Part shown: positions 18,665 through 28,600 of the stretch, one piece after another
Numbering within the stretch: position 1 is the first letter of the stretch
How the letters are laid out: each line of letters starts with the position of its first letter
Assembly: GCA_910575775.1 (NCBI GenBank)
Contig: CAJTEY010000011.1
Coordinates: 55,691-119,690 of the forward strand
Direction of reading: 5' to 3'
DNA: 64,000 nt
Source: Lachnospiraceae bacterium
GTDB taxonomy: Bacteria > Bacillota > Clostridia > Lachnospirales > Lachnospiraceae
The notes under the pieces: generated by a model
Databases searched by the model: none
Seen by the model: only the letters and a program-made list of their open reading frames with translations
Told to the model about the DNA's origin: nothing
Made by a program: the position numbers and the translations under genes

Positions 18665-21600
18665 TTATGCCTTTGCCTTCACCCTTTTGTCCTTCTTCAA
18701 GAACAATATGATCGACAGGCAGGCAAGACCGAGCGATAAGAACCACTTCGGATGAATCGGGTCACCTGTCTTGGGCGTTACATCAAGCATACCCTCCACC
18801 AGATTTCCAGTGTCCACATAAACTGTATAAGGCGAGAAGTGCGTCGCACGGAAGCGGATACAAGGCACGCCATTGATCGTGGTAAAGCTCTCATTCAGGC
18901 TTTCTAACTGATCACCGTTAATAACCGCACCCGCCATATTGTTACCGCCGTAAGCCACCAGTGAATCCGGAATCGGGATCGTAATATCTACAGATAATCC
19001 CGTAGTATCCGTAATCTTTGTTGTTCCGGTAGAATCATATAGACTGATATCCATTGCATAGTACAGGATATTGTCCAGTGTACCGTACTTGTTCGTGAGG
19101 GCTGCAGCCACAGCACGGGTTGCTTCATCCGTCTCGGAAATCTTCACAATGAAGTTATCCGAGGAACCGTTCGTATTTGCCGTTGCTAAATCTCTGTTAG
19201 AAATACCCGGCTTCTCAATATCTACCTGGGTATTTCCGTTGCCGCTGGTCGTATTACCGCTATTGCCGGTATTTCCGTTACCACCGCCACCGCCACCGCC
19301 GCCGCCGGTATTTACGGCCACCGTGGGCGCTGTAGGCGCCTCCACGTAATTCGCTTTAACCGTCACGTTGTTGGCCGGCATTGTAAATGTCGTTGTTGTC
19401 ATGGTCGTGCTTGCAAGAGCTACTCCATTCGATCCTGTTGTCCATTTCTCGAACTTCATACCGTCTGCCGGCATATAGCAGGAGATAATAACCACCGTAC
19501 CCGGCGCATAACTGCCGGAACCGCTTCCGCCTTCCACAAATACTGTGTACTGTCCTACACCGCTTGAGGTGGTCGACGTAGTGCTGGTAGAACTGCTGGA
19601 GGTAGAACTGCTGCTTGTGCTGCTGCTCTTCTTACTACTACTGCTGCTTCCCCTGCTCGTGGTCGATCCGCCACTAGTGCTGCCGTTACTGGTGCTGCCG
19701 TTACTGGTACTGCCGCCGCTTGTATTTCCGTTGCTACCGTTCTGCCCGAAGAGAGCAAGCACTGTCATATTACGGCTGATAATCGTCTCAGGCGTCCACA
19801 CTTCACCTGCATCAGTCCTAAACTCATTCAGGAAGATATAGCCATCCTCTGTCGGGTTCGGCACAGCTGCCGGAGGCTGAAGCGTCTTACCGTCCGACGT
19901 ATTATTCAAAGGATCGGAAAACTTCGTGCCGGGAACAATCATGTATCTGCCGCTCTCGTCCATACCGTATCCGGTCAAAGCCTGACCCGTACGACCATGA
20001 ACAAACTGTACACTGCATTTGCCGTCAACAAGCGTACCGTCACTGGTATACTGCGCAACGAAAACAGTCATATCGTTCTCAATCGGATCATCCGTCGTCT
20101 TTCCGTTGTCGCTCATCCACTTGTCGAAGTTATAGCCCGGCCGATGGTTCTTCTCGTACACTACCTTAGCAGCCGCAGGAATCGTCTCCTCCGTAAATCT
20201 GTATCCCTTATCCACCGTTATTGAATCGCCAAGCGGTGTACCGTCATAGTCATAAAACCATACACGGAACGCATCCAACGGCTCGAATCTGATGCCATGT
20301 CTATCCGCATACCGTTTCGACGCCGAATCTTCATAGGAATAGATGATAAATTTATCCCTCGGCATAAACGCACTATCCGCAATATCTACCTCTCTGCCGT
20401 AAATTGTCACATTCATGAGAGCCGCATTTTCCGGATCCGTCCGAAGAAATGCATCGTCCGCAATCTTATTCACAGACCCCGGCAGAACCATCTGGCTAAT
20501 CCCATTACAGTCCTTAAAGGCATTCTTTGAAATCGTCTTCAGCCACTGTGCGTCCGAAAGATTAACGGATAGAATATCGTTACACCCTTCAAAAGCGCCT
20601 TCCGCAATAGCCGGAAGAGGCGTTACGCCATCCCCTATCGTATCTGTCTCACATACCTCGCAAAGGAATGGAAGCAGGCTGTCTGTCGCTGAGGATACTG
20701 TATTGACAGTAAGCTCCACATTGCCGCTGTTTGACCTTCCCCTCGCAAGCAGGCACTCAATGATCCGATATCGGTCATTACCGTCCGCATCCTTATGTTT
20801 CTCATAGAGAATACCTCTCTCCGCAGGATAAGCCGCGCTGCCCACCAGATCAACCAGATTGACACAGCCCCTGAATGGCAGTTTCCCGACCTTCTCCGCC
20901 GCAGGCATCTCCACCCTTGATAACTGTTCACAGCTGTCAAAGGCCAGCTCCGGTATCTCTTTTACGGAAGTAAGAACCACGCTCTTGATCGTATCGTTGC
21001 CTCTTACATCTGTCTCCCTATCATCATCCTCGTCTTCATAATCTTTATAATATCCGCTGAACAGACCCGGTTTCGCTCCACCAAGAGTTGAGGTATACAT
21101 GGTATCCGCCGGACGATCCTTGATGTATTTGTTATAGTTGTCGCTGTTCTGCTTCATATAAGAAATCACGTCAATAGAATCTACACCCGCCGGCACATAA
21201 ATATCCTGTGTCCCGTTGATGAAATCCCATACCTTCTGCGGCACCTTCTTATATTCCGGCAGGGCATTGTAAGCGGCAGTATCCATAGTCAGATAATTCT
21301 GATAATTATCCATGAAATTATACGGATACTTGTCAAAATAAGGAATCGGATCCGTAGCCGCCTCCACGATCATCGGCTTAAATAAGAAATCCGCCGCCGA
21401 AGCCTTTGCCGTTTCACCGCCGTTAGACAGATAGGTTTTCCAGCCCTCGTCACAATAAGTTGGGTTAATCCACGGCCCATACCGCAGTTCCATCGCATCC
21501 TCCATGTCGGCAAGCGCTATCGTCTCCCCGCTGGGCAGTGTCACGGAAGGGTCTGCCATACGCCATGCATCATGAATGATTGCATACTCCCGCCGCATGG

Positions 21601-24265
21601 TCTCAACCGCTTCGCTATCCGTATTATAAACCGTATAATAATAGTACTCCTCCATATCTGCACAGTAATCCTGCAGTTCATCGTCCCCGGCAATATTCTC
21701 CAGATCCTTGAATTTCGGATAATCAAGCAGCGTCACTTCATCCGTATTCTGATCCGGCATCACCGTCAGACGCGTCCCCTGCTCGCTATCCCAGAGACTT
21801 TGGTAACATATATTCACTCCAGGGAAACTCGGACGGTCAGGATCTCTCAGCACATGATCCGAATCCATGGCATACACAAAGGGCGCATATCCCTCTACAA
21901 TATCGCCATGGAAGGTAAGATGATCACCTGTCGTAACAAAAGCGCTGTCCCCAATACTTAATGCGCTATGACCTGCAGCCGGTGTAGTGAAATACACATC
22001 ATACAGAGCAGGACAATCAGCAAAAGCATTCGCCCCAATGCTGGTCACAGAGTCGCCAATCCGTACTTTCTTCAGTTTTTTCAGGCCACGGAACACACTG
22101 TCGCCTATGGTGCTGATCGAATTATTCTTAATCGTAATGCTGCGGATCACAGCTCTCAGCTCAGCATCTTCAAAGCAGCCTGTACCGATATCCTTGATCT
22201 GGATATCGCCAATCTTCTCAGGAATCACCAGATCCACCATGCCCACATTTTTGGTAATCAGGGCACAGGAAATCAAGGAGCCGTCCTCGTTGGCTGCATA
22301 GCGGTATTTCGTGCCATCGTCACTCTCCAACGCCATCTCATAATACTTTTGTCCGTTCTTCTCATAGACATAGGGAATTCCCTTGCCATCCGTACGAACA
22401 GCCTCCCATGTGCTGGTTCTCGGCCCTGCCGGCTGCCCGGCATAAAGCTCCGGCCCATACACCCGGAAATCATCCTCCGCCACATCCTTAAAAAGCTCAC
22501 TGTCAAAAGAAGCGGAGCCGCACTTATCAGAGAACTCTACCTTCTTTAGGCCAAAACAGTTATAGAACGTATTGACAGGCACTTTTCTCGTGAAGTTTTC
22601 AATATAGACATTCTGCAGTCCCCGACGATTGGCAAGGACATAATCATCCATTGCCTCCAATCCCTCACTCGGAAAGTGGAAATCCGTCATCGTATCACCG
22701 CTTGGCGCAGGAATTGCAAAAGCACACTTACCAATTTTCTGGAACACGGTTCTGGCAAAATTCACGGCAGTTAGTCTGGTGTCCCCGTAAAAGGCAAAAT
22801 TCCCGATCGTACAGCTATCCCCCGTCTCAAAGAACTGCACCTCGCTCAAATCCAGACAGTACGCAAAAGCGCCGTGCCCGATCGAACTGATATGCTTTGG
22901 CAGCTTCAGATTCGTGTTGATTCCCGACCCGTAAAAAGCCTCCACGCCGATGGTAGCCGTAGGTGAGCTGTCAGTGAAAGTAACCTCTTTCAAGGTCTTA
23001 CAGCCATAAAACGCCCGATCTCCTATCGTCGTGGCATTACCGATATCCACACTGGCAATATCAGCTCCCTGGAACGCGCTGCGCTCGATCGTTCTTACAT
23101 ACTGGTCAATTTGGATATTCGCGACATTATGCACATCAGCAAAAGCCCTGTAAGCGATGGTTGTAATAAGCGTGTCATCCAGCTCTACCAGATAGCCGTT
23201 CACATCCTTATATTCAGAATCCGCCGGCACACTGCCGTCGCCATGAGCCACATACACACTGTCACTGTCAACACCAGCGGTCAGTCTTCTGTCCGAGGCA
23301 AGCTCCAGACTGTAATTTGGCAGTCTGCTCAGCGTCCTGTTGTGCTCACAGAAATATTTTTTACGGTCTGTTTCATCAGTGATGTCGGAAGCTGCCCTCT
23401 CCAGCGCAGCAGGCTTTGTCAGGGCATCCGCCGCATCCTTCTGACCATCCTTCTCCAGCTTATTATACTCTTCCCAATACTTCTTAAACTCATTTGTATA
23501 GGTATTATAATCCCCGCCAAAATAAGTCTCAAAAAAATGAATGGTATCCTCATCTAAAGTGACTTCACCAGTCGTCTTACTCACATCTCTATATGTATAC
23601 CGGATCTTATTCGTCGGATAGAACATGCCTGATGCACTCAGATTATCCATACCAGACAGTCTGATCGTCTCTTTCGGTTCTCCATTCGGTCCCTGATTTG
23701 TATTTAAATAGTCCGGATTATTAAAATACAGCTTGAACGCATTCTGGTGTACAATAAAGTAAGAACTGTTCGGCTGCAGACCCAGATTTACCAAATCCAC
23801 CGGGAACTCATCATTGTATTTTAACAGCTTGCCCGTTTTATTGCCAGTAGGCGTATACAGAAACTGCCATGTGAGATAGAGGTTCCCGCCATAACTGGTC
23901 ACAATCTCCGTGGGCACCAGCTTCGAAGGATTGGTGATATCAGCCATAATATTCGCTTCAGCCTTTGCCCTGTCCGCCGCCAGCCCAGCGTCATCCGCCG
24001 AGCCGTCCGGATTCTTATACTCTGACTCAGGCTTAGGCAGAACGTATGGGTTATTTGTGGAACCCGTCAGCGTACCTTCCTCATATGCCACAGGCGATAC
24101 CATCGGATCCGAATCCGCCTTCGCCCCAGGATTCACCGCCAGGTTCTCCGGCACGGGAATCGCCGCAACAACGACCGCCGTCATCATCAATACCGTTGCG
24201 ATACTCCGCCGGACCGTCTTTTTTAATCTTCTCTTAGGCTTTTTCACTGTCGTTTTCTTTGCCAT
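18665..24265 (-). CDS. giant BspA-type LRR surface protein with InlB-like repeats and sortase signal (1866 aa)
   Basis: It starts with a long basic signal region (MAKKTTVKKPKRRLKK, then SIATVLMMTAVVVAAIPV). BspA/LRR_5 repeats lie in two blocks: one near residues 370-600 with a few more around 700-780, the other about 1100-1320. Two InlB B-repeat-like modules follow (VWFYDYDGTPLGDS; FVEGGSGSGSYAPG with MPADGMKFEKWTTG), separated by a Ser/Thr/Gly low-complexity stalk. A poly-Gly stretch comes next, then a domain shared with the shorter paralogue (VDITIPIPDSL, FRATHFSPYTVY). The C-terminus has TPKTGD, IHPKWFLSLG, a hydrophobic helix and KKDKRVKAKA. ATG 24265 has GGGGAGAG upstream; an in-frame start at 24280 lacks one. 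It sits between sortase B and the second LRR gene, so it is a likely substrate of that sortase. Confidence 0.88.
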   Translation of the reverse strand: MAKKTTVKKPKRRLKKTVRRSIATVLMMTAVVVAAIPVPENLAVNPGAKADSDPMVSPVAYEEGTLTGSTNNPYVLPKPESEYKNPDGSADDAGLAADRAKAEANIMADITNPSKLVPTEIVTSYGGNLYLTWQFLYTPTGNKTGKLLKYNDEFPVDLVNLGLQPNSSYFIVHQNAFKLYFNNPDYLNTNQGPNGEPKETIRLSGMDNLSASGMFYPTNKIRYTYRDVSKTTGEVTLDEDTIHFFETYFGGDYNTYTNEFKKYWEEYNKLEKDGQKDAADALTKPAALERAASDITDETDRKKYFCEHNRTLSRLPNYSLELASDRRLTAGVDSDSVYVAHGDGSVPADSEYKDVNGYLVELDDTLITTIAYRAFADVHNVANIQIDQYVRTIERSAFQGADIASVDIGNATTIGDRAFYGCKTLKEVTFTDSSPTATIGVEAFYGSGINTNLKLPKHISSIGHGAFAYCLDLSEVQFFETGDSCTIGNFAFYGDTRLTAVNFARTVFQKIGKCAFAIPAPSGDTMTDFHFPSEGLEAMDDYVLANRRGLQNVYIENFTRKVPVNTFYNCFGLKKVEFSDKCGSASFDSELFKDVAEDDFRVYGPELYAGQPAGPRTSTWEAVRTDGKGIPYVYEKNGQKYYEMALESDDGTKYRYAANEDGSLISCALITKNVGMVDLVIPEKIGDIQIKDIGTGCFEDAELRAVIRSITIKNNSISTIGDSVFRGLKKLKKVRIGDSVTSIGANAFADCPALYDVYFTTPAAGHSALSIGDSAFVTTGDHLTFHGDIVEGYAPFVYAMDSDHVLRDPDRPSFPGVNICYQSLWDSEQGTRLTVMPDQNTDEVTLLDYPKFKDLENIAGDDELQDYCADMEEYYYYTVYNTDSEAVETMRREYAIIHDAWRMADPSVTLPSGETIALADMEDAMELRYGPWINPTYCDEGWKTYLSNGGETAKASAADFLFKPMIVEAATDPIPYFDKYPYNFMDNYQNYLTMDTAAYNALPEYKKVPQKVWDFINGTQDIYVPAGVDSIDVISYMKQNSDNYNKYIKDRPADTMYTSTLGGAKPGLFSGYYKDYEDEDDDRETDVRGNDTIKSVVLTSVKEIPELAFDSCEQLSRVEMPAAEKVGKLPFRGCVNLVDLVGSAAYPAERGILYEKHKDADGNDRYRIIECLLARGRSNSGNVELTVNTVSSATDSLLPFLCEVCETDTIGDGVTPLPAIAEGAFEGCNDILSVNLSDAQWLKTISKNAFKDCNGISQMVLPGSVNKIADDAFLRTDPENAALMNVTIYGREVDIADSAFMPRDKFIIYSYEDSASKRYADRHGIRFEPLDAFRVWFYDYDGTPLGDSITVDKGYRFTEETIPAAAKVVYEKNHRPGYNFDKWMSDNGKTTDDPIENDMTVFVAQYTSDGTLVDGKCSVQFVHGRTGQALTGYGMDESGRYMIVPGTKFSDPLNNTSDGKTLQPPAAVPNPTEDGYIFLNEFRTDAGEVWTPETIISRNMTVLALFGQNGSNGNTSGGSTSNGSTSNGSTSGGSTTSRGSSSSSKKSSSTSSSSTSSSSTSTTSTTSSGVGQYTVFVEGGSGSGSYAPGTVVIISCYMPADGMKFEKWTTGSNGVALASTTMTTTTFTMPANNVTVKANYVEAPTAPTVAVNTGGGGGGGGGNGNTGNSGNTTSGNGNTQVDIEKPGISNRDLATANTNGSSDNFIVKISETDEATRAVAAALTNKYGTLDNILYYAMDISLYDSTGTTKITDTTGLSVDITIPIPDSLVAYGGNNMAGAVINGDQLESLNESFTTINGVPCIRFRATHFSPYTVYVDTGNLVEGMLDVTPKTGDPIHPKWFLSLGLACLSIILFLKKDKRVKAKA
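19277..19316 (-). repeat. poly-glycine codon run
   Basis: A tandem run of glycine codons (CCACCG-type triplets on the plus strand) encodes about nine consecutive glycines in the giant LRR protein. Such runs are prone to slippage and length variation. Confidence 0.7.
19558..19738 (-). repeat. Ser/Thr/Gly low-complexity stalk repeat
   Basis: Degenerate tandem codons encode a stalk of about 60 residues, with GSTSNGSTSNGSTSGGST on one side and SSSTSSSSTSTTSTTSS on the other. The DNA has repeated CTGCCGTTACTGGTG-like units. It separates the two InlB-like modules, is probably a flexible spacer, and may vary in length between strains. Confidence 0.75.
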
Positions 24266-24327
24266 GGTGTCTCTCCCCATTTTCTTTACACATTCTGATT
24301 TTATCTGTATTGACCGGCTTTTATCTG

Positions 24328-25518
24328 TCAGCCGACCTTCTTCGCCACTACCACAAACCTGCCATCGGCCTCAGAGCTGTCACAGGTGGACAAAGTTAAA
24401 AGCTCATCCCCGTAGCTAGCCGTCACACCTGTATCATACAGAGACAATGCCGCCATCTCCTGCATATAGGAGTTAAACTCAGTTTCGGAAGCGGCATCCA
24501 GAAACTGATAATACTTAAACACCACTTCATCTTCATTGTAAATTCTGGAACGGAACACATACATTACTTCATATGTGCCTTTCTCATAAATTGTGTCAAA
24601 CTGGATTATGGAATGCTTCTGCGCATACTCTTTACTGCTATAACTGTTTAAGTTGCCAAACATCTTTCCTGACTTCATATGATGCCCGTATATGATCAGA
24701 TTGGTATTCCTGCGTACCACGTCGCAATCTTTATCAAGGAACAGACTTCCGTTTTTGTCATACTCCTGGTTAAAATTGTGATCCAGATAATACTCGTTGT
24801 TGGTCGTCTGCATTACCGGATAGTCAATAACTGTATCGTCAATTTTGAGCCATCCGATTAGTCTTTTGTTCTTATGATACAATGTCTGGTATTCTTCCAG
24901 CACTTCCAGTTCGATCTCCTCTTCTTCTGTATAATGAATAATCACACCCTGGAAGAGGCTTCCCGTCAAGGAACTGTCCCCCTTAAGCTGGGCAAGATCC
25001 GTATAATCCATCTTATTCTTTTCTGCATAATACGAATACACACCGAAATAGCCAAAACAGCCCACTGCAACAACACTACAAAGAATAACCAGAAGTTTTC
25101 GGCGTCTGTCCCGCTTTTTTATCTGCGCACGAATCGCCTTCTGCATATCGGCATCATAATCTTCCAAAGAGACCTTCTCCGGCTTCTGTTTCCCCTTTTT
25201 GCTCTGTTTTGACTTTACCTGCTTCTTTTTTGCCTTTTGCTTTCGCTTTTTCCCTGCCGAAATTCTGCTGTTCTTATTATAACCCTCTTTTTTGTATCTT
25301 TCAGCAAGCTCAAAAATTTCATCATCAAAATCGTTCCCGACCACCGTCTCAAAACGATATTTGCCAGCCTGCATATCAGAATACAGGGTAATGACCTCAC
25401 CAGGCTGCTCCATGTCAACCTGGGAACGAATCTTCTGAATGCGTTCCTGATCACGGAGAGCGGCTTTATATTCCGCCTCCGTTCTCAGTCTTCTCCCTGC
25501 AACTTGAAATCCCGTCAT
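24328..25518 (-). CDS. class B sortase with long cytoplasmic N-terminus
   Basis: A 396-residue class B sortase. The catalytic domain (about 185-396) has the His in LIIYGHHMKSGKMFGNL, the Cys in LLTLSTCDSS and the Arg in ADGRFVVVAKK. One membrane helix lies at about residues 141-162 (KLLVILCSVVAVGCFGYFGV). It is preceded by about 140 cytoplasmic residues, including a Lys-rich stretch (GKKRKQKAKKKQVKSKQSKK); ordinary class B sortases have only a short tail there. It precedes two LRR proteins with (S/T)PxTGD signals in the same direction, 62 bases before the first, which makes a dedicated sortase-substrate operon. The enzyme would cleave after Thr and join the protein to peptidoglycan. Confidence 0.93.
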   Translation of the reverse strand: MTGFQVAGRRLRTEAEYKAALRDQERIQKIRSQVDMEQPGEVITLYSDMQAGKYRFETVVGNDFDDEIFELAERYKKEGYNKNSRISAGKKRKQKAKKKQVKSKQSKKGKQKPEKVSLEDYDADMQKAIRAQIKKRDRRRKLLVILCSVVAVGCFGYFGVYSYYAEKNKMDYTDLAQLKGDSSLTGSLFQGVIIHYTEEEEIELEVLEEYQTLYHKNKRLIGWLKIDDTVIDYPVMQTTNNEYYLDHNFNQEYDKNGSLFLDKDCDVVRRNTNLIIYGHHMKSGKMFGNLNSYSSKEYAQKHSIIQFDTIYEKGTYEVMYVFRSRIYNEDEVVFKYYQFLDAASETEFNSYMQEMAALSLYDTGVTASYGDELLTLSTCDSSEADGRFVVVAKKVG

Positions 25519-25645
25519 ATAGGGATCGCTCCTTCACAACATACTACATATAGTCGCAAAATTTTTCGTCCAGCATGTTTATCATACACATGCATACACT
25601 TCTATTTTACTCAATTATGAAAATTATGCAAGTATTTTACAAGAA

Positions 25646-28600
25646 TCACCCAAACAATTTAAACAGACTCTTCCCTTTGATCTTAAAGGACACCGTCTTA
25701 GTACCGCCATAATTCCCCTGTCCCTGAATCGTAAGCTTCGCGGTACCCTTATTTATATTGTTTGTATAGCTTATGATCTCATATTCATCCGCAGACACGG
25801 GCATACCGTTCATTAATACGGAAATTTCCTTCTTAGTCGGTTCAATTGCTTTTCCCGTATAAGTCTGCTGGGGTACCGTTACTTTCGCCTTGGCGATATC
25901 CGCTCCCGTGATGGAGTAGACACCCTCTGCGGAACCTGTATAGTTACCGCCGACAGCGTTTACTGTCACCTTGATTTTGGCGCCACTGGGAATAATGTCC
26001 TTGGGATCCACAGGATCCCCCACTTCCCTCTCCGTACCGTCAACCGTCACGACTTTCTGGCCTCTCGGCAATACCGCGTAAGTGTAGACCACATTCTTGT
26101 CATAATCTTTTCCCGCAGAGAGCTGCTTTCCATTGGTGTCGTACACACGAACCTTCGTCTTATAAACGCCAGCCTTCGCCTGATATACTTTATCTGCAGG
26201 CGACACCGTCACATTAGACAAATTCTGTATATCCACCAGATAGCCTTTCACGACGCTCCCGGTAAAGTTACCCTTACCCTTGATCGTCATGGATGCCGCA
26301 TTGCCCACAGCCGTGTTGTTTTTGTAGGAAACCGTATAATCCGTACCCTCTTTCAGCGTTTTTCCGTCATATTTGATCACTGGTTTCGGGGCGCTGCCGC
26401 CTTTCATATAAGGATAAGAATCCGCTGTCTGGATACTTAACTTCTTATTTATATCTATCTGCAGATCATATCCTGTGATCTTAAAGGTCTTTTTCAAGGT
26501 ACCGCCGTAAGAGCCTTTCCCCACAAAGACCGCCGTAGCTTTCCCGGCCTTCACATTGTTCTGATAGGTTACGGTATAGTCCGTATCTTTAACCAGCATG
26601 CGGTTCACAGTGACACCGTTTTCCTTCACGTCTATTGTCACCGTGCAAGCAGGCTCCACAGCGCTTCCCGTGTAAACAGCCGGACCAAATGCCACCTTCG
26701 CCTTATTCATCATCGCAGCGGCCTTGATCTGGAAGGTCACGCGCTTCTCCCCACAATATTTGCCAGATCTTGGACCCATACCCTTAATTATGACGTAACC
26801 TGTTCCCACTTCCGTATTCACGCCGGTTTTGGGATCCGGGTATTCCAGCGTATAATCCGTACCCTCTTTGAGTATATCCTTACCGTCCTTCACCGTGGGT
26901 TTCGGCTCAAATGTTTCACCCGTGTAGGTACAGTCCGGGATTTTGCTGACTGTCAGTTTCGGCACAGGTTTTCCATCCGTGATCGTAAAACCGATCTCCT
27001 TCTTTCCCGTATAGTTCCCGGTTCCTGTCAGCGTAACTTTATAATCACCTGCGGCTATGGTTATCTGCGGGGACACATTAAAGCTGTAATCCTTCTTAGC
27101 CGAAAGCTTTTTCCCCTTCCAGGTAACTACTGGAACCGGCTTCTGCTCCTTACCGTTGAAAGCCACCGTAAGATTGTCAGTCCATACATCCGCCTCACCG
27201 ATATCCTTGGGTGCAATCGTGAAAGTCTTGATAAGCTTACCCTCATAATTGCCCTTCCCGGTGATCGTGATGGTCGGTGCTTTGGTCGGGTGATTCTTAT
27301 CTGCGGCATTGATATTGTTCTTGTAAGATATGGTATAATCCTTCTTCTCTTCCAGCCGTTTCTTATAGTCGTAAACTCTCACTTCCGGCTTAATCGCCGT
27401 TCCTGTATAGACATACCCGGTCACATCCGTAACCCAGAGATCATCCGGGATCGGCAGTTTATTGCCATTTTCATCCTTGGGGATATCCTCCTCCGGCACC
27501 TGCGGATTATCCGGGTCATCCGGGTTATCATCCCCGCCCGGATCTAATGTCTTATCCAAATAATAGGTGATACGCAGCTCCTCACTGTCCTGTTTGCCAA
27601 AAACCCTTGTGATTGCCCGGATTGTCATCGTACTTCTGATCTCAATAGGCTCTGCATATCGCCTATTCATGACAGAGACAGCCGGGTTATCCGCCTCTAC
27701 CGTATATATAATTTCCGCATTTTCCTCTGTAGTGGAAAGCTGCACCTTCGTTCCCAGCGCCACCCTTCCGGCCGCAACATTTGCCGTAGGTTTTAATGCC
27801 TGCCCCTCATACGCCTCGCGCACGCTCACGCTGACTATCACAGTCAACGGTGTGTTTCCGTCTGCATATACCAATTCCGGCAGCTGCACTTCGCCTTCCA
27901 TTTTAAAGGTCTGCGCTACTTTTATATTGCTGCTGTATGAAGTACCCTGCGCCGTTTTCGCAGTATTCCATACGATTTCCGCCGTATCCTCAACATCCTC
28001 TCCGGCAGATGTTCCCGGTGCAGGCGCTTTGCCGCCGCTGTACAGATAAATAGTCGTCTTCTTAGGCAAATAACTCTCCGCTATTTCCTCCAGAGTCTTC
28101 CCATTCGGAACATTCGTAACCGCCTTCAGTTCCTCTTTTATTTTGTGAAGCTGACCCTTCACGGTCAGTTTGGCATTATTCCATGTTATCTCATAATCAG
28201 CCCATTCGGCTTCCACAAGCCCCCACAGCAGCAAATCATAAATACCGGGTTCATCAGCCTCCACAGTCTGCCCGGGTACAACCGTCAGCTTTTCTGCCAG
28301 CTTCTCGCTGTCGGCATCAAGAACGCCTTCCACTGTATACTGGTTTTTGAAACGATCCGGCAGTTCTTTTTCAGCTTCCAGCCTTTCATCACCAACGTAC
28401 ATTTCCTGCCCGTTTACAGTAATCGACAGCTTTTTCTTCTTGACCGCAAAAGGATACTTCCATTCATTCTCCACATAATTATGCGGTTCCCGCCTGTTAA
28501 GTTTTACATGCAGTACATATTCTCCTGCCTTATCAGGCAGACCGGCAGACGGATTTTGCGGATCAATTGTTTCGTTGTAATCCGAATAGCCATCCGTGCT

